A stretch of 64,000 nt of DNA from positions 682,001-746,000 of the forward strand of contig OZ244118.1 of assembly GCA_965215765.1 (NCBI GenBank), in the 5' to 3' direction. The number at the start of each line of letters is the position of its first letter. Position 1 is the stretch's first letter. The position numbers and the translations under genes were made by a program. Source of the DNA: G965212025 sp965215765 (lineage in GTDB: Bacteria > Pseudomonadota > Gammaproteobacteria > Poriferisulfidales > Oxydemutatoraceae). Below the pieces are notes generated by a model. The model saw only the letters and a list, made by a program, of their open reading frames with translations, had not been told where the DNA came from and did not search any database. Positions 1 to 9,129 of this stretch are shown one piece after another.

Positions 1-685
1 CCATTCAAGACCTTTTACTCACCCAGAAGACCAGCACTGACAAGCTTTTACTTTATGGTGAAAGCAAGCTTCAAGACAAGTGTGTGAGAAATATTTGGGT
101 TACCGCTTTTCCTCGGCAGATGACCGTGTTTTCAAGAGTACCGGACAAATCTTGGTTGAAAACGCCCTGTCGCAGCCACAAGTTTTCGTCCACGGAGATT
201 ACCATTCCAGGAATATTCTGGTTCAGTCCAATGGCTTGGCTCATATTGATTACCAGGATGCGGTTACCGGGTCACTCTGTTATGACCTGGTCTCTCTCCT
301 GAAGGATTGCTACATCAAATGGCCGAACGGGAAGATTGAGGCTTGGATTGATGACTGCCTGAGTCTGAGGAACAAGGCCGGCCATGTTTCAGACTTCACG
401 ATGAAGCAGTTCAGGCACTGGTTTGACCTGATGGGACTTCAGCGGCATTTGAAAGCATCAGGCATATTTTGTCGCTTGCTGAAACGGGACGGGAAAAGTG
501 GCTACCTGAAAGACGTGCCGAGAGTATTTCAGCACATGCTGGTGTGTGGCTACCTGAAGAAGCCGGTTATTTCTGTGTGCGAAAAATGGAAATTCAATGC
601 CATTTTTCACGGTTTATGGAAGATTGCCGGAGAAAGCTGTCGTGGTTTCGTCTCCACTTTCAGTACGAGCGGGGCAAGCGGGTGA
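1..685 (+). pseudogene. amgK: amgK, MurNAc/GlcNAc anomeric kinase, 5' end outside window, frameshifted and 3' end replaced
   Basis: This is an aminoglycoside-phosphotransferase-fold kinase of the AmgK type, which phosphorylates MurNAc at C1 so that MurU can make UDP-MurNAc. The kinase motif HGDYHSRNILV lies near 215 and the metal-binding segment IDYQDAVTGSLCYDL near 250-290. Two defects are visible. The upstream coding frame (third frame from base 3, giving LLLYGESKLQ) changes to the second frame inside a GTGTGTG run at about 78-84. After RVFQHMLVC (about 545) the expected C-terminus is replaced by an unrelated tail ending at 685. The native-looking C-terminus (CDQYAELHGFRKLL) sits in another frame at 770-855. 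The replaced tail contains a short piece resembling murU (556-572, compare 915-935). The gene may be non-functional, or the GT-run shift may be a sequencing error. The family call is firm; the inactivation is an inference. Confidence 0.7.
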
Positions 686-855
686 AAACAATGATTCTGG
701 CCGCCGGGCGCGGAAAAAGTGGCTACCTGAAAGACGTGCCAAGAGTATTTCAGCACATGCTGGTGTGCTGTGATCAATACGCCGAGCTGCATGGGTTTCG
801 GAAACTGCTTGGGCGTTTGTACGGTTTATTCACTGACACGGTGGTTTCGAAGTGA
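682..855 (+). CDS. 57-codon in-frame chimera, MurU N-terminus joined to AmgK C-terminus
   Basis: A GTG at 682 opens a frame that begins like MurU (MKTMILAAGRG, compare MKAMILAAGRG at 852). It switches at about 714 into the AmgK C-terminal segment GKSGYLKDVPRVFQ and ends at the native-looking amgK stop (853-855), which overlaps the murU GTG. The structure is what a tandem duplication across the amgK-murU junction would leave. It carries the only copy of the natural AmgK C-terminus. Whether it is translated is unknown; I see no strong ribosome binding site. Confidence 0.45.
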   Translation: MKTMILAAGRGKSGYLKDVPRVFQHMLVCCDQYAELHGFRKLLGRLYGLFTDTVVSK

Positions 856-1520
856 AGGCAATGATTCTGGCTGCCGGGCGCGGGATAAGACTGCAACCCT
901 TGACGCGCCATATCCCGAAGCCGGTTATTTCGGTGGGTGGCGAGATGTTAATTGAAAGGCATATTCGCAAGCTCGCACAGACCGGTTACAGTGAGGTCAT
1001 CATCAACGTCTCATACTTGGCCGATGTCATCAAACAAAAAGTTGGTTACGGCGAACGCCACGGTATACGGATCATTTACTCGGATGAAGGGAATTGTCCT
1101 TTGAACACCGGTGGCGGGGTCAAAAACGCTTTGGGCAAGCTTGGTCACTCCCCGTTCTTACTTGTTAGTGCAGACGTGTTTACCGATTGGAATTTTTCAA
1201 CGATCAACTTGCAACAAAATGTTTCCGGGCACTTGTTTCTGGTGAAGCGCAGCGGTGAAGCGCGTGAAAACCATTTTTCAATTGTTGATGGCAAAGTGGT
1301 CAGAGATCCGACACAGGAATTGGTCTACGCCGGGATTGGGGTATTCAGGCCGCAAATCTTTGCAGATATTGAAAAACAGGTTTTCCCCCTGAGGGAAGTT
1401 CTGGACTGTGCTGCTTTGAATAAGTCCCTTGGTGGAGAAGTGTACGATGGCTGCATATTGGATGTTGGCACCGTTGGCGGCCTCAGCGAGGCAAGGAGGC
1501 ACTCAGTCTATGGCAAGTGA
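852..1520 (+). CDS. murU: N-acetylmuramate-1-phosphate uridylyltransferase MurU
   Basis: A 222-residue sugar nucleotidyltransferase. It converts MurNAc-1-phosphate and UTP to UDP-MurNAc in the peptidoglycan recycling route that bypasses de novo synthesis. The nucleotide-binding signature is AAGRGIRLQPLTRHIPKP at residues 7-24. The substrate/metal region includes LNTGGGVKNAL (about residues 82-92) and VSADVFTDW (about 104-112, the family's NGDVWTD), with VDVGT-like LDVGTVGGLSEA near the end. Length matches the family. The GTG start overlaps the amgK stop (GTGA), which suggests translational coupling. The gene looks intact although its first 11 codons were copied into the chimera upstream. Confidence 0.9.
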   Translation: MKAMILAAGRGIRLQPLTRHIPKPVISVGGEMLIERHIRKLAQTGYSEVIINVSYLADVIKQKVGYGERHGIRIIYSDEGNCPLNTGGGVKNALGKLGHSPFLLVSADVFTDWNFSTINLQQNVSGHLFLVKRSGEARENHFSIVDGKVVRDPTQELVYAGIGVFRPQIFADIEKQVFPLREVLDCAALNKSLGGEVYDGCILDVGTVGGLSEARRHSVYGK

Positions 1521-1633
1521 GCCCCGTCATGGTTTTTACCGGGCTTGTCAATTCTGCGCGTCATCCGATCCTGTTGCCTTGTGCTCATTGCCCGCTGTGT
1601 GTTCTTTCGCTTGATTGAAAAACAGAACGTTAA

Positions 1634-4495
1634 ATGAAACTGGTTGAAAAATTCCTGTCGCTGATCCTGATCAGCTTTTTGCCGACCGCTTACGGACATG
1701 AACCAGAATGCCCCGCCAACGTGCCAGTTGTGATTAATGGATTTGCCGGTGGCGTGAAGCTATTTGACATTGTTGATTCAGCTTGTCTTCCAGGAGTATC
1801 AGGGAGTTTCAACACGATGGGTCAGGCAGACATGGTTCTTCATACTGTTATGTGTCCAGGTGGCGAGAATGGCTGTATTGAATTGGAATGTTCAGAAGGT
1901 CGCACAACTTGTGTTGACTTCAAAGGCGTACTTCAGACAGGGGGGGCAGCAACACAGCTTCAAAGTTCTTTGCGGGATTTGGTGGTGGTATGGGGTGCGG
2001 ACTATAAAGAGCCGCGCGAGGCAACTGCGAAGGGTTTTTTGAAGACCAGCGTGAAGAATATCTTTGGTGATGACTCGGGACGCAGTGCTACCCCCTCGGA
2101 GAATCGGCTGCCTCTCAGTATTTCCGGCGAGCCACTGCAGCTGAGCGATGGGTCTGGTCTTGAGAAAAGCGGTTCTGCCACCGGTTTCTCCCCATTCTCT
2201 TCAATCACATTCACAGGTGCAGCTATTGAAGGCGAGCCCGAAACCATTCGTGGCATTAAAGTCACCTGGAAGTGCGTGAATGGTGCTACTACCTGCGTGA
2301 GCTTTGTCGGCGAGCAACCACGTGATTTTTCTGGAGCAACTTTGGATGAGGCAGAGGATTTTCTGAGAGGCCTGCAGATCCGCTCGCGGTTTGCGTCTTA
2401 CTCGGCAGAGTTGGCTGTGTCTGTCGTGACCTCGCTACATGAGCTGGAACGTCAGTCCAATGAGCTTAACTACACTTTGGTGTTCCCCACACCTGGCAGC
2501 ACTGTACGTGATCGGCTTATCGCCCCGGCTTTTGCTGATGACTTGGGGGTTGATAATCCGTATCTGCATAGCGTTACTCCAGAGAACCTTGCTGCGCTAA
2601 AAGAGAAAGTTGCCGAACATTGTGGCAGTGGTTATTTCGCAGATTTTGACGGTGATGGTGTGCCAAACAATATTGAAGCGCAGTTGGGCACAGACTGCCG
2701 GAACTCCAATACAGAAAATGTGGCGGGGAACCGGGGGAGACCTGTAGTGGCTGTCGAGCTGAATATTGACCTGGCTTTGAATCAGCTACCTTTTACGGGC
2801 AATCTGGAGGATCTTGGAATCCGATGCGAGACTTGCGTAGATGTTTTATTACTTGAAAAACAGTCTGAATGCACTTCTGCTTCTTCTGATTCTGTGGTTG
2901 GTAATGGCAACGTCTTATTTCCCGGTGTGAACGTGTCTTCCTGCTATTTGGCAGGTCGTTTCTCCAGCTCTCCGACTGGAAGCGAGGGTTCCGCTTTATA
3001 TGGGACGCTTTTCCCGAGACCTAGTGGATCGGAACTGTATGTATTAGGCATTGATAAATATGGCAACTGGTCTGTCGGTGAGACTGCCAGTTGGCTGGAT
3101 TTCCATGTGCCGGGTATTGGCAAGTACGGCGACTGGCCTGTCGATGAGGCTTTCGGTGAGGCTTTCAGTGGGACTGGAGGTCTGGATACGCTGATCATCT
3201 ACACGCCACCTGTTTTGAGTCTGGGAGCGGACGCATATTCCGGTACGAATGAGGCAAACATTGAGGTGGAACTTCGTGGCCGACGGACGCAGTCGTCTTT
3301 GCTTACCATGGCACTAGCCCTTGATTTTACTCTCGACGTTGGTGGCAACGTGGCAACTGGTCGTTTTGGTAATTACTGGAAAAGAGCTGCTGTGAGTGTT
3401 CCTGTTGACGTGACCCATGCGCGACTTGTTACGCTGGTTGGGGCTCCTCAGGGTCTCGTAATGGGCAGGAGCGCGCTTACTGTCAAAGAAGGAGTCTCAC
3501 CGCCATTCATATCCATTGGATTGAAGAAAGGGGAGAGCCCAGCTTCTGTTATCAGTCTTGAGGGTGATGTCAGCTACAGCTTGGACGTTCTTCCGGAAGG
3601 GGCGCAAAGCACGATGACGATTGTGACTGGAGAAGGCATGGTCTTGTTGGATGATGACCTGGGAGATCTTTTAGCCCGAGTAAAGAAAAACGGGCTGTCT
3701 GATGGCGTTGCAACTCTGAAAGTTCGAGTCAGCAGCGCCGATAATACAGTGGAAGCGCAATTTCCTGTTTTCGGCTCTGCGAAGACTGCCGCAAGTGCCG
3801 CCGCATGGACGAAGGCAGTCGTTGATCAAGACATAGTGGTTGCGGGTTGCCTGCCGGTGCTATGCACTCATGGCCAACTTTTTGCATCGGTGAATTTAGG
3901 GGCAGGGTCTTACTTGTCGCGTGTTGTGGCTTCCAGTATTCGTGATTTTGCTGTTTCCTTTGACAAGGTGCGTGAAACGCTGAATGAGTTCGTGTCCGGG
4001 GAACTGAGCTCGGATCCTGATCTCAATGGCACAGAGTTGCTCACGGATGTCATTTCTTACTCCGGTATCGTCAGTAATGTTTCCGAGAATAAAGCCAGCT
4101 TTGTCTTTGACTTGCGTCACAGGCCATTTACCAAGGATGGCCGTTTGGTGAAGCGTGTTCCGGTCATCAATGGGGAATACAAATGGCGAGGTGTTGATAA
4201 CGATGACTTAGATGGTTCGGTTTTGTACACGGCCAGGAGAGATTCGACCTGTCCTTCTCCGGACGATAATTCGGCATGGTCTGACACTGACAATGGATTG
4301 ATCCCGGCAAGTGAGAGCACACCAGTTCGTTGTGTTCGTTTAGACATTGTAGATGGCGGTCTGTACGCCAACGGTGGTGACGGCTACTACTCGGGTTCGA
4401 TTTTTGGAGTGAGCGGTAAGGACTTTGACCCTAGGTTGTTGGCACATCCAGACAATGGTGGTAGCAGTAACAGTACTTGGCTTACCATTTTTTAA
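1634..4495 (+). CDS. Large secreted protein with calcium-type repeat and choice-of-anchor-U-like C-terminus
   Basis: A 953-residue exported protein beginning with a clear signal peptide (MKLVEKFLSLILISFLPTAYG, cleaved around residue 21). A thrombospondin type-3-like calcium motif, DFDGDGVPNNIEAQLGTDC, lies at about residues 336-354. Many cysteines occur in the first third. The last 120 residues (CPSPDDNSAWSDTDNGL, then VRCVRLDIVDGG) resemble the choice-of-anchor U domain, which normally precedes a sorting signal such as GlyGly-CTERM. The protein here stops at ...GGSSNSTWLTIF without a membrane helix. The DNA just after the stop would encode a hydrophobic segment and RRRRK, so the anchor seems to have been lost by small indels (see findings). 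ATG at 1634 lacks a good ribosome binding site. Function is unknown; a surface or adhesive role is a guess. Confidence 0.8.
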   Translation: MKLVEKFLSLILISFLPTAYGHEPECPANVPVVINGFAGGVKLFDIVDSACLPGVSGSFNTMGQADMVLHTVMCPGGENGCIELECSEGRTTCVDFKGVLQTGGAATQLQSSLRDLVVVWGADYKEPREATAKGFLKTSVKNIFGDDSGRSATPSENRLPLSISGEPLQLSDGSGLEKSGSATGFSPFSSITFTGAAIEGEPETIRGIKVTWKCVNGATTCVSFVGEQPRDFSGATLDEAEDFLRGLQIRSRFASYSAELAVSVVTSLHELERQSNELNYTLVFPTPGSTVRDRLIAPAFADDLGVDNPYLHSVTPENLAALKEKVAEHCGSGYFADFDGDGVPNNIEAQLGTDCRNSNTENVAGNRGRPVVAVELNIDLALNQLPFTGNLEDLGIRCETCVDVLLLEKQSECTSASSDSVVGNGNVLFPGVNVSSCYLAGRFSSSPTGSEGSALYGTLFPRPSGSELYVLGIDKYGNWSVGETASWLDFHVPGIGKYGDWPVDEAFGEAFSGTGGLDTLIIYTPPVLSLGADAYSGTNEANIEVELRGRRTQSSLLTMALALDFTLDVGGNVATGRFGNYWKRAAVSVPVDVTHARLVTLVGAPQGLVMGRSALTVKEGVSPPFISIGLKKGESPASVISLEGDVSYSLDVLPEGAQSTMTIVTGEGMVLLDDDLGDLLARVKKNGLSDGVATLKVRVSSADNTVEAQFPVFGSAKTAASAAAWTKAVVDQDIVVAGCLPVLCTHGQLFASVNLGAGSYLSRVVASSIRDFAVSFDKVRETLNEFVSGELSSDPDLNGTELLTDVISYSGIVSNVSENKASFVFDLRHRPFTKDGRLVKRVPVINGEYKWRGVDNDDLDGSVLYTARRDSTCPSPDDNSAWSDTDNGLIPASESTPVRCVRLDIVDGGLYANGGDGYYSGSIFGVSGKDFDPRLLAHPDNGGSSNSTWLTIF

Positions 4496-4496
4496 T

Positions 4497-6110
4497 TCTT
4501 GCCGATTTGCTTTACGCTGGTTCAGCTTGGGTCTGGGTGCCACTTTGCCTTGGTCTTTGTGTTGGTGTTTGCCTTGCTGTTGCGTAGGCGCAGAAAGTAC
4601 GCCCGGTGAGGTTTAGGGAAGTTTGGGGAAGCTTTGGTTCTTGCCGGGTTGCTTTACGCTGTTTCATCTTGGGTCTGGGTGCCACTTGCCTTGGTCTTTG
4701 TGTGGGTGTTCACCGTGCTGTCGCGTAGGCGCAGAAAGCGCATTCTCAGTGAAGATTAGGGAAGTTTAGGGAGATTTAGGGAAGCTTTGGTTCTTGCCGG
4801 GTTGCTTTACGCTGTGTCAGCTTGGGTTTGGATGTTGTTTGCCTTGGCGTTGTTGTGGGTGTTTGCCTTGCTGTCACGTAGGCGCAGAAAGCACTCTCTC
4901 AGTGAAGTTTAGGGAAGTCTAGGGAAGTTTGGGGAAGCTTTGGTTCTTGTCGGGTTGTTTTACGCTGGTTCAGCTTGGGTCTGAGTGCCACTTGCCTTGC
5001 CTTGGCGTTGCTGTTGGTGTTTGCCGTGCTGTCACACAGGCGCAGAAAGTACGCCCGGTGAGGTTTAGGAAAGTTTAGGGAAGTTTGGGGAAGCTTTGGT
5101 TCTTGCCGGGTTGTTTTACGCTGGTTCAGCTTGGGTCTGGGTGCCACTTGCCTTGGCGTTGCTGTTGGTGTTTGCCGTGCTGTCGTTCAGGCGCAGAAAG
5201 CGCACCCGGTGAGGTTTGGGGAAGTTTGTGGAAGCTTTAGTTCTTGTCGGGTTGCTTTACGCTGTGTCAGCTTGGGTCTGGGTGCCACTTGCCTTGGTCT
5301 TTGTGTTGGTGTTTGCCGTGCTGTCGTTCAGTCGCAGAAAGTACGCCCGGTGAGGTTTAGGAAAGTTTAGGGAAGTTTGGGGAAGCTTTGGTTCTTGCCG
5401 GGTTGTTTTACGCTGGTTCAGCTTGGGTCTGGGTGCCACTTGCCTTGGCGTTGCTGTTGGTGTTTGCCGTGCTGTCGTTCAGGCGCAGAAAGCGCACCCG
5501 GTGAGGTTTGGGGAAGTTTGTGGAAGCTTTAGTTCTTGCCGGGTTGTTTTACGCTGGGTCAGCCGGAGTCTGGATGTTGCTTGCCTTGGTCTTTGTGTGG
5601 GTGTTCACCGTGCTGTCGCGTAGGCGCAGAAAGCGCATTCTCAGTGAAGATTAGGGAAGTTTAGGGAGATTTAGGGAAGCTTTGGTTCTTGCCGGGTTGC
5701 TTTACGCTGTGTCAGCTTGGGTCTGGGTGCCACTTGCCTTGGTCTTTGTGTTGGTGTTCACCGTGTTGTCGTGTAGGCGCAGAAAGCGCACCCGGTGAGG
5801 TTTAGGAAAGCTTAGGGAAGCTTTGGTTCTTGCCGGGTTGCTTTACGCTGTGTCAGCTTTGGTTCTGGGTGCCACTTGCCTTGGTCTTTGTGTTGGTGTT
5901 TGCCGTGCTGTTGCGTAGGCGCAGAAAGCACACCCGGTGAGGTTTAGGAAAGCTTAGGGAAGCTTTGGTTCTTGCCGGGTTGTTTTACGCTGGGTCAGCT
6001 TGGGTTCTGGATGTTGCTTGCCCTGGCGTTGTTGTTGGTGTTCACCGTGCTGTTGCGTAGGCGCAGAAAGCGCGCGCTCAGTGAAGATTAGGGAAGTTTA
6101 GAGCGTTAGG
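4497..6110 (+). repeat. Array of eleven imperfect ~145-bp tandem repeats copied from the 3' end of the preceding gene
   Basis: Eleven units are marked by the shared core around AGGCGCAGAAAG, near 4590, 4732, 4884, 5042, 5194, 5335, 5486, 5626, 5780, 5922 and 6064. Each begins with TTCTTGCCGGGTTGCTTTACG or a variant. In several units one frame reads LAGLLYAVSAWVWVPLALVF..., a single hydrophobic helix, then RRRRK and a stop: the layout of a C-terminal membrane anchor. Units lack start codons with ribosome binding sites, so they look like duplicated 3' gene ends rather than genes. Open frames on the opposite strand are by-products of the periodicity. From 6110 to 6272 I see nothing recognisable. 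Confidence 0.85.
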
Positions 6111-6272
6111 TTAGGGAAGCTCTGGACTCCCGGTCAATGTGCCCAAGGCAGCTCTGTCTGCCATGTTTCAGTCCGCTTTTCTGCGTTTTCCGGTGTGGCA
6201 GGTGGAGACCGTTGGGTTCGGTCACTTTCCTGTCTTAAGAGGAGTCTCTCGTCTGGCGAATAGCGGGCGAGG

Positions 6273-7142
6273 TTACTGATCGGTCGCACGACGCCTTGCC
6301 GTGACGTCTGTCTGGTTTCTGGCTTTCATGAGCCACGCCGAAAACTGCTTCCACAAGGAGCCTGGTTTCCCGTTGCCTATTGGATGCTGGTCAATGGTCG
6401 TGACCGGGCTGATGTTACACGTGGCACTCGTCATCCAGACTTCGTCACTGGAGTACAGCAAATCAACCGCCACGCGCTGCTCATGAACCGGGATGCTGTA
6501 TTGTTTGGCAAGACGTAGCACCACGGATCGGGTGATCCCGGGCAGTATCAAGTTGTCGGAAGGTGCGGTGTACAGCTCGCCGCCCCTGACCATAAATACA
6601 TTGCTGGATGCCCCTTCGGTCACAAGCTTGTCCCGGTGCAAGATGACTTCATCGACAGCCTCCTTTTTCGCAAGTTTTCTCAGCAGTGTATTTGCGATGA
6701 GGCTGGTAGTTTTTATGTTGCAGCGGGTCCAGCGGAAGTCTTCGTGTGTAATCACCGAGATACCTTTATTGAGGTCGAGAGATTTCGGCAACAGGCTTGG
6801 CATGGAAAAAATGGTGGGTGGCGTCACAGCATCGGCAGCGTGTTCCCGAGGAGAAGTGCCGCCGGTAATTTGCAGGTAGATGGAATAGTTCTCGTACCCG
6901 TTTCGCACACCAAGCTCATGGAAAACGTCTCGCAGATATTCGTCTGAATAGATGTCGGGAATTTTCAAAGCGTTCAGGCTTCCATGCAGGCGGTCGAGAT
7001 GTGGCTGACACTCAAAAATCTTTCCGTTAAAGACAGGAAGTACTTCGTAGACGGATTCACCAAATGTAAAGCCGCGGTCGAGCACGGATACTTTGCACGC
7101 TTCAATAGGCAGGTATTCCCCGTTCAGAAAAGCCGTTGTCAT
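6273..7142 (-). CDS. dat: D-amino acid aminotransferase (class IV)
   Basis: A 289-residue fold-type IV PLP aminotransferase that would interconvert D-alanine and D-glutamate for peptidoglycan precursor supply. Start motif FLNGEYLPIEACKVSVLDRG, the PLP-lysine region RCNIKTTSLIANTLL and the glutamate motif VTEGASSNVFMV are all present. I place the start at 7142 because that ATG overlaps the dacA stop as ATGA; an alternative is three codons upstream. It is the last gene of the mrdA-rodA-mltB-rlpA-dacA series, a position it has in several gammaproteobacteria. Branched-chain or aminodeoxychorismate lyase relatives are the alternatives, but the wall context favours D-amino acids. Confidence 0.85.
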   Translation of the reverse strand: MTTAFLNGEYLPIEACKVSVLDRGFTFGESVYEVLPVFNGKIFECQPHLDRLHGSLNALKIPDIYSDEYLRDVFHELGVRNGYENYSIYLQITGGTSPREHAADAVTPPTIFSMPSLLPKSLDLNKGISVITHEDFRWTRCNIKTTSLIANTLLRKLAKKEAVDEVILHRDKLVTEGASSNVFMVRGGELYTAPSDNLILPGITRSVVLRLAKQYSIPVHEQRVAVDLLYSSDEVWMTSATCNISPVTTIDQHPIGNGKPGSLWKQFSAWLMKARNQTDVTARRRATDQ

Positions 7143-8356
7143 TTGAACCACCTGAAGAAGTAATCCTGAATCTGGCGAAGCATATTTCCCTCCTCTACCT
7201 CGGATAATGCTACCAAGGTAGTGTCTTTTATGGTTTCGCTTCCCAGCGAGACACGAACCGTTCCAGCCGTTTGGAACAAGGCTATGGGGGCGTATAGATC
7301 TTCCGGCAAAAGCAGCCGGACTTTGAGTTTGTTCTGAAGTGCGCGGGGTATGGTCACATAAAGATCATCAACAAGCCCAAGGTTGACATATTCCTGGCTA
7401 CCCGCTCGTATGCGGGCTTTGTGGACTTCCTGTCCTTGTCCGTACAGTTTTACAGTTTTGAAAAAACGAAAGCCGTAGTTCAACAGATTGCTGGTATCCG
7501 TTAATCGTGTCGTTTTGTTTTTACCCCCCAGCACGACAGAGATCAATCTCATTCCGCCCCGATCTGCGGAAGCAGCAAGACACCAGCCTGCTTTTTCCGT
7601 GTAACCGGTTTTTAGGCCGTCAACGCCGTCACCCCTTAACAAAAGCTTGTTGCGGTTGTGTTGCCTTATGTCGTTATAAGTAAATTCTCTCAGCGAATAC
7701 AGTGCGTACTGTTCAGGAAATTCGGCGATTACAGCGTGTGCAGCCAGCATGATGTCCCACGCTGACATGTAGTGGTTTGGGTGGGGAAGTCCCGATGGGT
7801 TCTCGAAGTGCGAGTTGTGCATTCCCAATTGTTTGGCTTCCTGGTTCATCAAGGTGGCGAAAGTTTCCACGGAGCCGGCCACGTGTTCGGCCAGCGCAAC
7901 CGTTGCATCGTTACCGGATTGCACGACCATGCCAGTAATCAAATCCTTTACCGACACAAGACTGCCTGCTTCAAGAAACATTCTTGATCCTTCGGCGGCC
8001 TGAGCCCTGGCGCTGATGCGAACTTGATCTTCAAGTGCAATGAGACCGCTTTCAAGTGCCCGGTAGACCACCAAGGCGGTGACCAGCTTGGTCAGGCTGG
8101 CAGCCTCGCTTCGTTCATGCACTCTCTTCTTGGCAAGCACGGTACCGCTTTGAAAATCCACGAGCAGGTAACTTTTGGCGGAAGCCGTTGGTGGCTGAGG
8201 CGTAAATGTACTGAAAAGTGATTTGTCGTTTGCCGCCGTGAAGGAACTCCACGTTAGCGTGGCAGTCAGCACAGCCAGCAACACGCACAGCTTTTTGCTT
8301 CGGAAAAAGCGTCCCGGCGCGGCAATTGCGGCAAGTCGCCGCTCGTAAAAGCTCAC
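7139..8356 (-). CDS. dacA: D-alanyl-D-alanine carboxypeptidase, PBP5/6 type
   Basis: A 405-residue penicillin-binding protein that trims the terminal D-Ala from stem pentapeptides in the periplasm. Hydrophobic signal segment KKLCVLLAVLTATLTWSSF near residues 21-39. Active-site motifs are SLTK (within EAASLTKLVTALV), SGN (VVQSGNDATVAL) and KTG (VDGLKTGYTEKAG). A C-terminal amphipathic end (RQIQDYFFRWFK) fits the membrane-anchoring helix of PBP5. It is 32 bp downstream of rlpA and overlaps dat. All key residues are in place. Confidence 0.93.
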   Translation of the reverse strand: MSFYERRLAAIAAPGRFFRSKKLCVLLAVLTATLTWSSFTAANDKSLFSTFTPQPPTASAKSYLLVDFQSGTVLAKKRVHERSEAASLTKLVTALVVYRALESGLIALEDQVRISARAQAAEGSRMFLEAGSLVSVKDLITGMVVQSGNDATVALAEHVAGSVETFATLMNQEAKQLGMHNSHFENPSGLPHPNHYMSAWDIMLAAHAVIAEFPEQYALYSLREFTYNDIRQHNRNKLLLRGDGVDGLKTGYTEKAGWCLAASADRGGMRLISVVLGGKNKTTRLTDTSNLLNYGFRFFKTVKLYGQGQEVHKARIRAGSQEYVNLGLVDDLYVTIPRALQNKLKVRLLLPEDLYAPIALFQTAGTVRVSLGSETIKDTTLVALSEVEEGNMLRQIQDYFFRWFK

Positions 8357-8388
8357 GGTCAGCTACAAAAGGAGGGTTTCAGGAAAAT

Positions 8389-9129
8389 TCATCTGGTAGC
8401 AGCAACCTGATCTGTTACGAAGAGGCTGTCCGGTCCCTCCAGCCTGTTGCGGTAGGGAACCTGCTCAACGATGATTTTGACCGGTGCCAAGCCACTTTTT
8501 ACCATCGCGATTTTTTTGGCCGCCCCGTAAGACAAGTCAATAATTCGGTTGTTTTTAAAAGGTCCGCGGTCATTAATCCTGACCAAAACATGCTTGTTGT
8601 TGTCTAAATTTATCACCCGAACCATGACCCCCAAGGGAAGCGTCCTATGCGCGGCGGTCATCCCGTACATGTTATATCTTTCCTCGTTTGCTGTCAGGCG
8701 ACCGTGAAATTTCCTGCCATACCAGGACGCAACTCCTTCCTCGCTATATCCTTGGGGAACCGTTTTTATCCAATACACCTTTCCGTACTGCCGGTAAAAA
8801 ACCGTGTTTCCGTAACAACTGCCCGGCGCCGGATGCTTTTTAACAAGCACCTGTGGCTCAGGAATGACGATGACCCGTTTTTGCAATGGAAGGTATTGAG
8901 TCACCATAGGGTAAGTCTTCGTACAGGCACCAAGTATGGCAACCAGAGTTGCCAGAAAAATCAATTCCAGCCGCGTGATTCCGGTTTTTCTCCCGCCCAA
9001 AGCGCGTTGGAGAAAAGGCTCGTTGCTTGTAATGGTGCTTTGTTGAGCCGTGAATTTTCGTGTTTCAGGAAGCATTTTATTGAGCCTTAGAGATGCTGCC
9101 TGCCAAATTTCGCCCATGGTGGTGGTCAA
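8389..9129 (-). CDS. rlpA: RlpA-family septal ring lytic transglycosylase, lipoprotein
   Basis: A 246-residue protein with a double-psi beta-barrel. The core runs from EEGVASWYGRKFHGRLTANE through MTAAHRTLPLG to VRINDRGPF, the usual RlpA signature. RlpA cleaves naked glycan strands at division sites. The lipobox LVAILGAC ends near residue 70, so with the annotated ATG the N-terminus is unusually long. A later start is likely but no clear ribosome binding site decides it. There is no C-terminal SPOR domain, unlike Pseudomonas RlpA. The start overlaps the mltB stop by 4 bp. Confidence 0.88.
   Translation of the reverse strand: MTTTMGEIWQAASLRLNKMLPETRKFTAQQSTITSNEPFLQRALGGRKTGITRLELIFLATLVAILGACTKTYPMVTQYLPLQKRVIVIPEPQVLVKKHPAPGSCYGNTVFYRQYGKVYWIKTVPQGYSEEGVASWYGRKFHGRLTANEERYNMYGMTAAHRTLPLGVMVRVINLDNNKHVLVRINDRGPFKNNRIIDLSYGAAKKIAMVKSGLAPVKIIVEQVPYRNRLEGPDSLFVTDQVAATR

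Noticed and set aside
4899..5439. Minus-strand frames beginning MAPRPKLNQRK in the repeat array
   Set aside because: They recur only because of the array period and have no ribosome binding site; the plus-strand frame relates to the upstream gene.
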